From Streptomyces olivochromogenes (GTDB lineage: Bacteria > Actinomycetota > Actinomycetes > Streptomycetales > Streptomycetaceae), in assembly GCF_001514115.1 (NCBI RefSeq), contig NZ_KQ948451.1, forward strand, positions 1,014,109-1,078,108: 64,000 bases of DNA, in the 5' to 3' direction. The first letter of the stretch is position 1, and each line of letters opens with the position of its first letter. The translations under genes were made by a program, and so were the position numbers. Shown here piece by piece: positions 25,707 through 33,965 of this stretch. The notes beneath the pieces are model-generated. The model was not told where the DNA came from. It saw nothing but the letters and a program-made list of their open reading frames with translations, and did not search any database.

Positions 25707-26621
25707 TCAGTCCGCCGGCCCGGCGGTCCGGGTGTCCAGCGCGGCGCAGAGCCAGTCGTGCGCGGCGCCGGCGGTCGGTTCCGACGGACTGGACAGCTCG
25801 GCGGTGAGTTCCCAGTAGCGGTCGATACGGGGATCCGCGGCCAGCAGGCGACTGAGTCCGCGGCGGAAGGCGGGAGTGTCCCGCATGCCGCGTGAGCGGG
25901 CGTAGGCGGAGACGAAGCAGTCGAGTGCCTCACCCTCGTGCGGTGGCCGTTGTGCCAGCAGTTGCGGTGATGCCAGCGCATACGCCTCGACAAGACCGTC
26001 GTAGAGCACGGCCGGGCGGCCCCCGTCGGGCCCGTGTGCCGCGGGCTGGCCGTGACCGGTGCCGGGGCAGGGGGCGGAGACGAGGGCGTGCAGCCGGGTG
26101 AAGGCCAGCACCTGGGCCGGCGTCGGGCCTTCGGGGAGCTGGGGAACCGCGTGCTCGACGACGGCGGAGACCAGCCGGGCCGGGAGCCGCGGCGGCAGCC
26201 AGCGCCGCCAGAAGCGTGCCAGCGCGGCCGTGCTGGGCGGGACGGACACGGCGCCGATCAGCCGCAGCCGCTCGGCACGTTCCTCGGGGGCACAGTCCTG
26301 GAGCAGTTGGAGGGCTGCCTCCTGCCAGCGCAGGGCAGCCAGCCGCGAGCCGATCTGCCGCAGCTGCCCCGCGACGACGTCCTCCAGGGTGTCCTCCTGG
26401 TCGAGGATCCGGCCTACTTCGGGGACCGGCAGGTCGAGGGTGCGCAGGGAGCGGATCAGGTGGAGCCGGTCGAGTGCCTCGGGGCCGTACCTGCGGTGGC
26501 CGCCTGCGCTGCGGGCGGCTTCGGGCAGCAGACCGCGGTCCGAGTAGAAGCGGACGGTCTTGACGGTGACACCCGCGTGCTCGGCGAGCTCTCCGATGCT
26601 CCATGTGCTTTCAGGGCCCAC
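25707..26621 (-). CDS. MerR-family transcriptional regulator
   Basis: 304 residues. The N-terminal winged HTH has the MerR signature (WSIGELAEHAGVTVKTVRFY, SDRGLLPEAARSAGGHRRYG), then the dimerisation helix. The remaining ~190 residues form a helical domain without metal-binding cysteines, so a small-molecule rather than a metal effector is likely. GTG 26621 starts just outside a MerR-type promoter facing the divergent double hydrolase gene, which is its probable target. Confidence 0.92.
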   Translation of the reverse strand: MGPESTWSIGELAEHAGVTVKTVRFYSDRGLLPEAARSAGGHRRYGPEALDRLHLIRSLRTLDLPVPEVGRILDQEDTLEDVVAGQLRQIGSRLAALRWQEAALQLLQDCAPEERAERLRLIGAVSVPPSTAALARFWRRWLPPRLPARLVSAVVEHAVPQLPEGPTPAQVLAFTRLHALVSAPCPGTGHGQPAAHGPDGGRPAVLYDGLVEAYALASPQLLAQRPPHEGEALDCFVSAYARSRGMRDTPAFRRGLSRLLAADPRIDRYWELTAELSSPSEPTAGAAHDWLCAALDTRTAGPAD

Positions 26622-26624
26622 GAC

Positions 26625-26655
26625 TTGAACCTCCCTCAGGGGGAGTTCCTACCGT
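26625..26655 (+). promoter_or_regulatory. MerR-type promoter/operator
   Basis: A -35-like TTGAAC (26625-26630) and a -10-like TACCGT (26650-26655) are separated by 19 bases, the over-long spacer typical of MerR-activated promoters. The spacer and flank form an imperfect dyad, GAAC.TCCC-TCA-GGGGGAGTTC. It drives the hydrolase gene starting at 26718 and abuts the MerR start on the other strand. Confidence 0.7.
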
Positions 26656-26717
26656 ACCCACGAGCGCGGACGGCCGGTACGGACGGCCCTGCGAACACGG
26701 CGTGCGAGGAGACATCG

Positions 26718-28250
26718 ATGACGGCATTCATCCTGGTGGCGGGCGCCCATACCGGCAGCTGGATATGGCAGGCGGTGGCCGATCGGCTGCGGGAGTCGGG
26801 GGCACAGGCGTATCCGGTGACGCTCACCGGCATGGGTGACCGCGGCCATGCGGCGGGACCTGACACGGACCTGGAGACGCACATCCACGATCTGCTGCGG
26901 GTGATCGACCGGACGGACGCGGCAGAGGTGGTGTTGGTCGGTCACTGCTACGGCATCTACCCGGTGCTCGGCGCCGCCGACCGGCGCCCGGAACGGATCG
27001 CCCGGATCGTCCACCTGGATGCGGGCATGCCCCAGCACGGCGATCAGGCCCTCACCCTGGTGCCCGACCAGGCGGTCCGCGACCGGCTGCTGCACCGGGC
27101 CGGGCCGGCCGATGACGACTGGCGGATTCCCCCGCCGCCACTTGAGGAGTGGCAGCGCTGGGGCAGCGTCGCCGGCCTCTCACCCGCCGTACTGGCTCGG
27201 CTGGCGGGAGACGCCGTACCGCAGCCGGTGAGCACGCTCACCCAGCCGCTCCGCCTGTCGAAAGCGGTCTCCGAGCTGCCGAAGACCGGCGTCCTGTGCA
27301 CCGCCAATGGTTCGAGCATCGCCATGGTCGAGGCCCTGGTGGGACTGGGGGACCCGCGCTTCCAGGTGCTCACCGACCCGCGGGTGAGCTTCTTCGAACT
27401 CGACACCGGGCACTGGCCGATGCTCTCCTGCCCCCACGAGGTGGCCGAGACACTGGTGCGGGCCGCCGCGGGAGAAGGGCACCGGGTGGCCGCGGCGGTG
27501 AACGAACAGCCGGCGCACCTTCGCCCCTTCCTGATGGATGTACCGGAGCGGACTCGCGAGCGGCTGGGACGGGTCGATCTGTACCTCCCCGACGACCTTC
27601 CCGACGACCTCGCTGAAGCCGACCGCCCGCGGCCGGCGGTGGTGTTCGTCCACGGTGGCCCGGTCCACCCCGATGTGCGGCCGACTCCCCGGGACTGGCC
27701 GGGCTTCGTCGGCTACGGCCGGTACGTGGCGGGTTTGGGGGCGGTCGGCGTGACGCTGGACCATCGGCTGCACGATCTCGCCGACTACGGTCGGGCCGCC
27801 GAGGACATAGCCGAAGCGGTCGACCTCGTACGGGCCGATCCGCGCGTCGACGGGGACCGCGTGGCGCTGTGGCACTTCTCCAGTGGCGGGCTGTTGGCGG
27901 CGGACTGGCTCGCGGCGCCCCCGCCGTGGTTGCGGTGCGTCGCGGCGAGCTATCCGATACTCGCGCCGCTGCCGAACTGGGGGCTTGTCGATTCCCGGTT
28001 CCGTCCGGCGGACGCGGTGCGTACCGCGGGGCGGTTGCCGATCGTGTTGACCCGGGTGGAGCTGGAGCGCCCGGAGATCGCGGTGACGGTCGAGGAATTC
28101 CTGGCCGTCGCCGAAAAGTGCGACGCCGCTGTCGAGGTGATCGACGTACCGCTCGGCCACCATGGTTTCGAGACCATCGACCATACCGAGCAGGCGCGCG
28201 ACGCCGTGGAGCGAGCGGTGCGATCCGTGCTGGGTCACCTGCGGCGCTGA
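26718..28250 (+). CDS. Tandem alpha/beta-hydrolase fusion protein
   Basis: 510 residues with two complete alpha/beta-hydrolase folds in one chain. Domain 1 (about 1-255) starts AFILVAGAHTGSWIW, has the nucleophile elbow GHCYG with cysteine (C77) in place of serine, and a late histidine in DTGHWPMLS. Domain 2 (about 270-508) has the oxyanion HGG (VVFVHGGPV), an elbow HFSSGG (S388) and histidine in LGHHGF. ATG 26718 is used. It is the probable target of the divergent MerR regulator through the 19-bp-spacer promoter. Substrates unknown; the two domains may act on successive esters or lactones. Cys nucleophiles are known in dienelactone hydrolases. Confidence 0.88.
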   Translation: MTAFILVAGAHTGSWIWQAVADRLRESGAQAYPVTLTGMGDRGHAAGPDTDLETHIHDLLRVIDRTDAAEVVLVGHCYGIYPVLGAADRRPERIARIVHLDAGMPQHGDQALTLVPDQAVRDRLLHRAGPADDDWRIPPPPLEEWQRWGSVAGLSPAVLARLAGDAVPQPVSTLTQPLRLSKAVSELPKTGVLCTANGSSIAMVEALVGLGDPRFQVLTDPRVSFFELDTGHWPMLSCPHEVAETLVRAAAGEGHRVAAAVNEQPAHLRPFLMDVPERTRERLGRVDLYLPDDLPDDLAEADRPRPAVVFVHGGPVHPDVRPTPRDWPGFVGYGRYVAGLGAVGVTLDHRLHDLADYGRAAEDIAEAVDLVRADPRVDGDRVALWHFSSGGLLAADWLAAPPPWLRCVAASYPILAPLPNWGLVDSRFRPADAVRTAGRLPIVLTRVELERPEIAVTVEEFLAVAEKCDAAVEVIDVPLGHHGFETIDHTEQARDAVERAVRSVLGHLRR

Positions 28251-28293
28251 GACATCCCTCGACGATGACGTCGACTCCCAACACTTCGGTGGT

Positions 28294-28841
28294 GAAGGGC
28301 CCCCGGGCGGGCAACGAAGAGGAGGCACTCGCCGTGCGCCGCGCGGCCCTTCCAGCGCACCCCCGTACACGCGGTCTTCCATCCACTGCAGGCCACCGCC
28401 ACCCGCAACGGAAGTCCACAGACAATTCAGTGGGCGCTCGGCCGGCTGCACGAACGACTGCCGGCCAACCCCGCCGGCGCCCGGGAACTGATCTTGTGCC
28501 TGCAAGAGGCCGGACAGCACGATGACGCCTGGCAGGTAGCCGTCGACCTCCTTGACGACCTGGGTAAGTACCTGCTCCAGGACCTGATCGAACAACGGCG
28601 CACGACGCACCCGGCCGACGTGACCGGCTCCTACCGGCGCTTGATCGCCGGGTATCTGGCGGAGACCGGCAACAAGTACCGCTACCAGTACGCGGTACGC
28701 CACCTCAAGGCGCTGCGCGCGCTCCACCAACAGCTGGGCACCCCAGGCGAGTTCGCCGACTACCTGCATGCCCCGCGTGCCAAGCACAAACGTAAGACCA
28801 GCTTCCCCGCCCAGGTGGACAAGGCCGGACTCGGCGGTTGA
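28294..28841 (+). pseudogene. C-terminal fragment of a SWIM zinc-finger-type protein
   Basis: The frame is open from about 28294. Recognisable sequence runs VHAVFHPLQATATRNGSP, WALGRLHERLPANPAGAREL, then LDDLGKYLLQDLIEQRR, YQYAVRHLKALRAL and KHKRKTSFPAQVDKAGL, the helical C-terminal part of large Streptomyces SWIM-domain proteins. The N-terminus with the CxC..CxH SWIM motif is absent and there is no start with a ribosome site, so this is probably a 5'-truncated remnant. Confidence 0.65.
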
Positions 28842-28923
28842 CGGCGGGTACGCGAACGTCGCCGGGCTGCGGGTGCGGCGGCCGGAGACGGATCAGCCAA
28901 CCGCGCCACGGCGTCGTGCCGTG

Positions 28924-29361
28924 ATGACACCCGCCGCCACTGGTGCGCGGGCCAACCTGCGCGGCACCCCCTGCGTTCGCCTGCCGGCCGGGGAGGCTTT
29001 GGTCAACGCCATGGCCCAGGGTTGGAGCGAGTGCGATGTGCGGGCAGTGCGCGCCACGATCCACAGCGCGGACGGGTCGGCGCTGCTCGCAGCGTTGCGG
29101 AGCCGACCGGTGCGGGCGGTGCTGCAGTCGGCCGGCGACGGCGTCGCGGCCTCGGCCGCCCGACGGGTGCCGGGCGCGGACGCGGTGGCGGCCGAGTTCC
29201 TCAAACACCTCACTGCCCGCGGCCGGGACGGTGACGCTGAACTGGCCGACCTGCTGCGCGGCTCCGCCGAGGGGGGGCCCGGCACCGCTGTCGCGCTCTC
29301 TGCCCGCTGCCCGCTGCCCGTGGACCTGGAGGAACTCGCCACGCTGTTGGAAGGCGACTGA
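28924..29361 (+). CDS. Hypothetical protein, probably N-terminal part of a split UPF0158 gene
   Basis: 145 residues from ATG 28924 (GTG 28921 is also possible). Helical sequence including GEALVNAMAQGWSECDVR and FLKHLTARGRDGDAEL. It ends ...VDLEELATLLEGD at a TGA overlapping the next ATG (TGATG). The end resembles the first conserved strand/helix of UPF0158 proteins, whose remaining domain is encoded in the next frame. I therefore suspect one original gene broken by a single-base change, though translational coupling of two proteins is possible. Confidence 0.55.
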   Translation: MTPAATGARANLRGTPCVRLPAGEALVNAMAQGWSECDVRAVRATIHSADGSALLAALRSRPVRAVLQSAGDGVAASAARRVPGADAVAAEFLKHLTARGRDGDAELADLLRGSAEGGPGTAVALSARCPLPVDLEELATLLEGD

Positions 29362-29783
29362 TGTATGGCGGCGGCCATCTCGACCTGGCCACCGGCGACT
29401 GCTACCCGCAGGCGATCGAATGGCTCAAAGGCGAAGCCGACGCACGGGAGGATGATCCCGACCGCTGGCTGTACGTGCCCTGCCACGGCTCCCGCCCGGG
29501 CTACCGGGACATGGAGCTCCTCATCGACACACTCGACGATGACGATCTCGCCGAACGGCTGCGCATCGCCATCACCGGCCGGGGCGCCTTCCGCCGCTTC
29601 GAAGATGTCTTGGCGTCAGGCGACCAGGCATGGCGCGACTATCACCGGCCGAGTGACGAGCGGCAGCGCGGCCGGGCCCGTGCCTGGCTGGCCGACCAGG
29701 GCTACTGCCCACGACTGCCTTGGGAAGCCGAACCGGCCGGCCCACGGCTCCCTGACGCCTCCCCGGCCCCGCTCCTGAGCTGA
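29361..29783 (+). CDS. UPF0158 family protein
   Basis: 140 residues with the UPF0158 core: YGGGHLDLATGDCYP, GYRDMELLIDTLDDDDLAERL, AITGRGAFRRFEDVL, and RGRARAWLADQGY. The family has no established function. ATG 29361 overlaps the preceding TGA, and upstream residues of the family seem to lie at the end of the previous frame. Confidence 0.75.
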   Translation: MYGGGHLDLATGDCYPQAIEWLKGEADAREDDPDRWLYVPCHGSRPGYRDMELLIDTLDDDDLAERLRIAITGRGAFRRFEDVLASGDQAWRDYHRPSDERQRGRARAWLADQGYCPRLPWEAEPAGPRLPDASPAPLLS

Positions 29784-29947
29784 AGCGAACACCTCGGATG
29801 CGCCAGTGCGCTGGTCGTGCTCCCGCACCCCAACGGGCATCTCAGCCACAGGCGAAGTCATCCCGGACGATACGCGTGACCGCACCCGCTCTCCGTCCAG
29901 GGCCGACCGAGCCCGACCGTCGGCCTCGTACGCGGGAGGTGAGACGA

Positions 29948-30154
29948 ATGGAGGGGCGAACCCTCGCTCTCGACACCGATCAAGGCGTCGGGCGATCCGG
30001 CATGCCGGCCACCTGGGCGGGTGAGGCCGCCCGGCCCTCACCCGGCTCCGAACCCGGTGCGCCCGACGGGCCGCGCTTCGCGTTCTACGGCCGGGTGTCC
30101 ACCGAGGAGCCTCAGGATCCGGAGGCATCCCGGGGTTGGCAACTGCTCCGAACC
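29948..30154 (+). pseudogene. Serine recombinase N-terminal stub
   Basis: ATG 29948 has an ideal GGGAGG ribosome site. After ~40 residues the frame reads FAFYGRVSTEE, QDPEASRGWQL, the N-terminal catalytic-serine segment of large serine recombinases/resolvases (Ser in GRVSTE). Homology stops near 30140, after which the frame runs antisense into the methyltransferase gene. Roughly 90% of a recombinase is missing. It marks a former mobile element. Confidence 0.78.
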
Positions 30155-30760
30155 TCACCGGCGGTGGACGCTGACGGCATAGCCGCCGCCGTCGTAAGGG
30201 TCAGCGTCCCAGGCGGCGAAGCGGTCGACGAGGGTGAGGCCGGCCGCGGCGCAGCAGTCGTCGTACTCTGGCAGGGTGATGCTGGGCGGCACCGGGAGGT
30301 GGGCCTCGTCCAGGCCGAAGCCGGCGACGATCAGACCGCCCGGGCGCAGGGCGGCGGCCAGGCGCTCGACCACCGTGGCCTCGGTGCCGGCAGCGAGTAG
30401 CGGGAAGATGTTTCCTGCGGCGACCACGAGATCGAAGTCCGCGGTGATGCCGAGCTGGGCCGGGTCGAACCTGGCCAAATCGGCCTGGAACCAAGGCAGT
30501 TCCGGCGCCTCCCTCTGCGCCACTGCCAGCATGGACGCATCAAGATCCACCCCGACACAGTCGTACCCTTGCTCCGCAAGCCGGATCATGACCCGTCCGG
30601 TACCGCACCCGGCGTCCAGCACCCGCGCTCCAGCAGGCACGAGCGCCGCGCAGAACCGCGCCTCACCGTGCATATCCTTCCCGCTACCGGCCAGGGCCGC
30701 GAACCGCGATGCGTAGTCCTGCCCGGACGTCCCCCCGGTCAACTCCTCCCAACGGCTCAT
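30155..30760 (-). CDS. Class I SAM-dependent methyltransferase
   Basis: 201 residues from ATG 30760 (MSRWEELTGG). Motif I VLDAGCGTGRVMIRLAEQG, VGVDLDASML, then FDLVVAAGN and LRPGGLIVAGFGL are all present. The short C-terminus ends GGGYAVSVHRR. The protein resembles small cytosolic methyltransferases of unknown substrate. It is sandwiched between a recombinase stub and IS remnants but appears intact. Confidence 0.9.
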   Translation of the reverse strand: MSRWEELTGGTSGQDYASRFAALAGSGKDMHGEARFCAALVPAGARVLDAGCGTGRVMIRLAEQGYDCVGVDLDASMLAVAQREAPELPWFQADLARFDPAQLGITADFDLVVAAGNIFPLLAAGTEATVVERLAAALRPGGLIVAGFGLDEAHLPVPPSITLPEYDDCCAAAGLTLVDRFAAWDADPYDGGGYAVSVHRR

Positions 30761-30935
30761 GGCGGCAAGCATAGGCCGACCGTGTGCCGCTCGAAGATGC
30801 GACTCAGCTCGCGACGCTGAAGGCCGTCGCAGAAGAGCTCGGCAGTGGCTCCACGAGGACGCCGCGAAAGTGGGTGCGGCAGGACCGGATCGGCTCCGGG
30901 CAGCGGCCGGGGACCATCACGGAGGAGTCCACACA

Positions 30936-31289
30936 GCTCAAGCGGTCACGTTCGGGCGCTGGCTCCATCCCGCGCGCTCGCAGGATCTCCCCTACCGTGG
31001 AAGGTGCGGCCTTGATGCCAAGCACGTCGCCGTGAGGGCGCCGACACCCCCAGGAGCTGTTTTCGCGGGCCGAGCACAGGACGAGAGGCTGGATACTGCG
31101 ACGGGTCGGCGGCCTGCCAGGCCGCTTGCGACGGGAGGCGTCGGCGTGACGACGGCGCATGAGGTCACGGTGCGACCTCAGGACCGTGTCCGGGGACACG
31201 ATCAGGCGTAGCTGCCTCAGCTTGAGCCTCGGGAGCCGGTGGAGAAGCGGTGCCAGGAAAGCGCGGTCCGCCGGAGTGACACGCCCATC
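30936..31289 (-). pseudogene. IS transposase remnant, N-terminal half
   Basis: Reads VTPADRAFLAPLLHRLPR, LRQLRLIVSPDTVLR, KRPGRPPTRRSIQ, ARENSSWGCRRPHGDV, APSTVGEILRARGMEPAP: the helix-turn-helix region of DDE integrase-type (rve core) transposases. Substitutions at normally fixed positions (SHRDLM for WHRDLI, lost residues after GDV) and the absent catalytic core show decay. Confidence 0.82.
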
Positions 31290-31297
31290 CGGCCATC

Positions 31298-31420
31298 ACT
31301 GACCGTTCGCAAGGTGGTCCATGGGCCGGCGGGGTTGGCGGTGACGCCGAGCAGGTGCGCACGGCGGCTGCCGCGTTCGAGCATGACCAGGGCGTAGATG
31401 CGTTTGCAGGAGACTACGCG
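31298..31420 (-). pseudogene. IS transposase remnant, core fragment
   Basis: Reads CKRIYALVMLERGSRRAH, LLGVTANPAGPWTT, a piece of the rve catalytic core. On the minus strand it lies 5' of the N-terminal fragment, the reverse of normal order, so the two pieces derive from different copies or a rearrangement. The rest of 30773-31571 holds no gene. Confidence 0.75.
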
Positions 31421-31482
31421 CCATCCGTCAGTCGAGCAGGGCCTTGGCGACGCGCTCGGCGGCGCGTGGCCTTCACCACAGT

Positions 31483-31545
31483 TTGCTCATTTAAGGACGG
31501 ATGAACGCATATAAGTAGTTTTATAGCTAGCTGTACTCCCTCGGC
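31483..31545 (+). promoter_or_regulatory. AT-rich island upstream of the L,D-transpeptidase
   Basis: A clearly AT-rich block (CATTTAAGG, CATATAAGTAGTTTTATAG) in an otherwise ~70% GC window, 45-105 bases before the transpeptidase start. TATAAG is a good -10 candidate. The block may be promoter DNA or the edge of an inserted element. Confidence 0.45.
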
Positions 31546-31589
31546 ATCCGGCTCCAGGGATTCAACGACCAGTGACACGGGAGAAGCGT

Positions 31590-32831
31590 TTGATCACGGC
31601 ACGTAAAGGACGCACCCGGTTGGTGGCTGCGGTCGGTGTACTCGGCGGTGTGCTCTCACTCACGGCCCTCGGCGGTACCGGCAACGCCGCTACCAGCGGT
31701 AACGACGCCGGGAATCACCCGAAACCGCAGGCCCGGGCGGATCAGGCGGCCACCCAAGAGGCTTCCGACGCCCGAATAAAGATCACGCCCCGGCAAGGTG
31801 CCTACGACGTCGGGATCAACGACCCCGTCAAGGCCACCGTCAGCAACGGCATGCTCACCAAGGTGACCATGACCGCCATCGCGACCGGTGCCGAGGTTCC
31901 GGGCACCCTGTCCGCCGACGGCACGTCCTGGAAGCCGAACGGTCGGCTGGAGCGGGCCACCAAGTATCAGGTCGCCGCGGAGGCCAAGGACGCCAAGGGC
32001 CGCTCCGTCACCGGGAACGCCACGATCACCACGGTCTCCCCGGCGAACAACTTCATCGGGCACCTCTCCCCCGAGGACGGCTCGACCGTCGGCGTGGGCA
32101 TGCCGGTGACGGTCAACTTCGACAAGGCGATCAGCAACAAGGCCGCCATGGAGTCGAAGATCCAGGTCAGCTCCAGCAGCGGCCAGCAGGTCGTCGGCCA
32201 CTGGTTCAACAACGACCGCCTGGACTTCCGCCCCAAGGACTACTGGAAGCCCGGTTCCACCGTCACCGTCACGCTCAACCTCCACGGCATCCAGAAGACG
32301 GTCACGTTCGAGATCGGCCGGAGCCAGATCAGCACGGTCGACGCCAAGACGAAGCAGATGACCGTCGTACGGGACGGCAAGACGATCAAGACCATCCCGA
32401 TCTCGTCCGGCAGCACCGAGCACCCGACGTACAACGGTCAGATGGTCATCTCCGAGAAGTTCAAGCAGATCCACATGAACGGTGCGACCGTCGGCCTCAC
32501 GAAGAAGGACGGCAAGCCCTCCTACGACATCGAGGCCGTACCGCACGCCATGCGCCTGACCGCCTCGGGCACCTTCATCCACGGCAACTACTGGGGTACC
32601 GACGCGGTCTTCGGCAAGGTCAACACCAGCCACGGCTGCGTGGGCCTGAAGGACGTCAAGGGCGGCGGCGACGGCAAGCAGCCTGCCGCGTGGTTCTTCG
32701 ACAACTCGATGATCGGCGACGTCGTGATCGTCAAGAACTCCGAGGACAAGACCACGTTGGCCCCCGACAACGGCCTCAGCGACTGGAACATGTCATGGAG
32801 CGAGTGGGTCGCGGGCAGCGCGACCGGCTGA
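31590..32831 (+). CDS. L,D-transpeptidase (YkuD/ErfK family) with Ig-like domains
   Basis: TTG 31590 is chosen because GGGAGAAG lies just upstream (a GTG at 31572 adds six residues). The 413-residue protein has a Sec-type signal peptide (basic start, hydrophobic core to about residue 30, ending near GNAATS) without a lipobox cysteine. Two beta-rich regions (about 55-150 and 150-240) precede the YkuD catalytic domain. The signature HGNYW ... NTSHGCVGL gives catalytic Cys near residue 350 and the paired His. It makes 3-3 cross-links in peptidoglycan outside the membrane. Most relatives are lipoproteins, so the missing lipobox is notable. IS remnants lie on both sides. Confidence 0.93.
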   Translation: MITARKGRTRLVAAVGVLGGVLSLTALGGTGNAATSGNDAGNHPKPQARADQAATQEASDARIKITPRQGAYDVGINDPVKATVSNGMLTKVTMTAIATGAEVPGTLSADGTSWKPNGRLERATKYQVAAEAKDAKGRSVTGNATITTVSPANNFIGHLSPEDGSTVGVGMPVTVNFDKAISNKAAMESKIQVSSSSGQQVVGHWFNNDRLDFRPKDYWKPGSTVTVTLNLHGIQKTVTFEIGRSQISTVDAKTKQMTVVRDGKTIKTIPISSGSTEHPTYNGQMVISEKFKQIHMNGATVGLTKKDGKPSYDIEAVPHAMRLTASGTFIHGNYWGTDAVFGKVNTSHGCVGLKDVKGGGDGKQPAAWFFDNSMIGDVVIVKNSEDKTTLAPDNGLSDWNMSWSEWVAGSATG

Positions 32832-32970
32832 CGCCACGTCACTCCCCAAGCATCTGAACCTGAATCCCTTCCGCCAGGCGGCGGGCGACGCCGTGTCGCC
32901 CTGCGCCTGGCGAGAATGTCGTCCGTGCAGGCCAGGGCGCTTATGTGACGGTGCTGCAGGATGATCGCTC

Positions 32971-33600
32971 GTGTTACTTCGTCTCGCGTACTTGGCTGTC
33001 ACCCACGCTTTCGCTGCCGTGCGGCTGCTGCCGATGAGCGACCGGGACAAGGATGCGGAGATTCCCGTTCTGCGCCACCAAGTCATGGTTCTCGAGCGGC
33101 AACTCGGTGCGGACAAGGTGAAGTTCGGCCCGAAGGACCGCGCTTTCCTCGCCGCTCCGCCGGCGCCGCTACCTCGGGAGGTCTTGCGCCGACTGCGACT
33201 GTTGGTCCAGCCGGACACCGTGCTGCGCTGGCACCGCGACCTGATCGGAGCGGCGCCATGCCCGCTCCTGCCGACCCAAGACTGACGCGCTGCTGGCGTG
33301 CGACTGGGTCGCCCGGGCCGCCCGAAACTTGGTCATGGACCTGGAGGACGCCGGAGCCACCGTCAGCTACCTGATCCGGGACCGGGACGCGAAGTTCCCA
33401 ACACTCTTCGACCAGATCCCGGGCAACACGGGTATCCACGTCGTGCTCACCGGGGTCCGCATGCCGCGGATGAACTCCCTGATGGAGCGTTGGATGCAGA
33501 CCTGCCGCCACGCACTCCTGGACCGCACGCTGATCTGGAACGAGCGGCACCTGGACAAGGCGGAGATCTACCGCCAGCCCGGGCTCGCCCTCACCTACGA
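32971..33600 (+). pseudogene. IS transposase remnant with internal deletions
   Basis: GTG 32971 (second codon TTA, rare in Streptomyces) begins MSDRDKDAEIPVLRHQVMV-type sequence, then REVLRRLRLLVQPDTVLRW HRDLI. The frame then breaks and resumes as DALLACD, jumps to ARNLVMDLEDAGATVSYLI, RDRDAKFPTLFDQI, LTGVRMPRMNSLMERW and TCRHALLDRTLIWNERHL. The middle of the catalytic core is missing and the C-terminus is disrupted. It belongs to the same transposase type as the fragments at 30936-31420, but on the opposite strand. Confidence 0.85.
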
Positions 33601-33675
33601 CTCCGGGAAACAGAAAGTGCTGGTCGAGATGAATCTCAACCAGCACTCTGCGACAACCCGTGGGCTACCAGTCGG

Positions 33676-33760
33676 TGTCCGAGGGGGGACTTGAACCCCC
33701 ACGCCCGATAAAGGGCACTAGCACCTCAAGCTAGCGCGTCTGCCATTCCGCCACCCGGAC
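33676..33760 (-). tRNA. tRNA-Leu (anticodon GAG)
   Basis: An 85-nt class II tRNA. The acceptor stem GTCCGGG pairs with CTCGGAC, discriminator A. The anticodon arm CTAGC-TTGAGGT-GCTAG gives anticodon GAG. It has a long variable arm (GCCCTTTATCGGGC) and a T-arm GGGGGTTCAAGTCCCCC. No CCA is encoded. It reads CUC/CUU leucine codons. The IS remnant ends close to its 3' side. Confidence 0.97.
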
Positions 33761-33965
33761 AAGGTGTCTGCCGCCTGGCCGGGGGTGTTCCCCGCGGCGA
33801 CATGGACAACAATACCAAGGTTTCGGAGTGCCTTTCACCTGCATATCCGGGTCCTGGAGGTGACCGCACGGGGCCGAAGGAGGGGCGTCCGGCCGACTAC
33901 CAAAGGTGATGAAAGGATCACCCAGGGTCTACGCGGGGGAGCCGAGGAGTCTCGGACCCGCACCG

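Noticed and set aside
27180..28787. A 535-codon antisense frame under the double hydrolase
   Set aside because: No motif or ribosome site, and the plus-strand gene is unambiguous.
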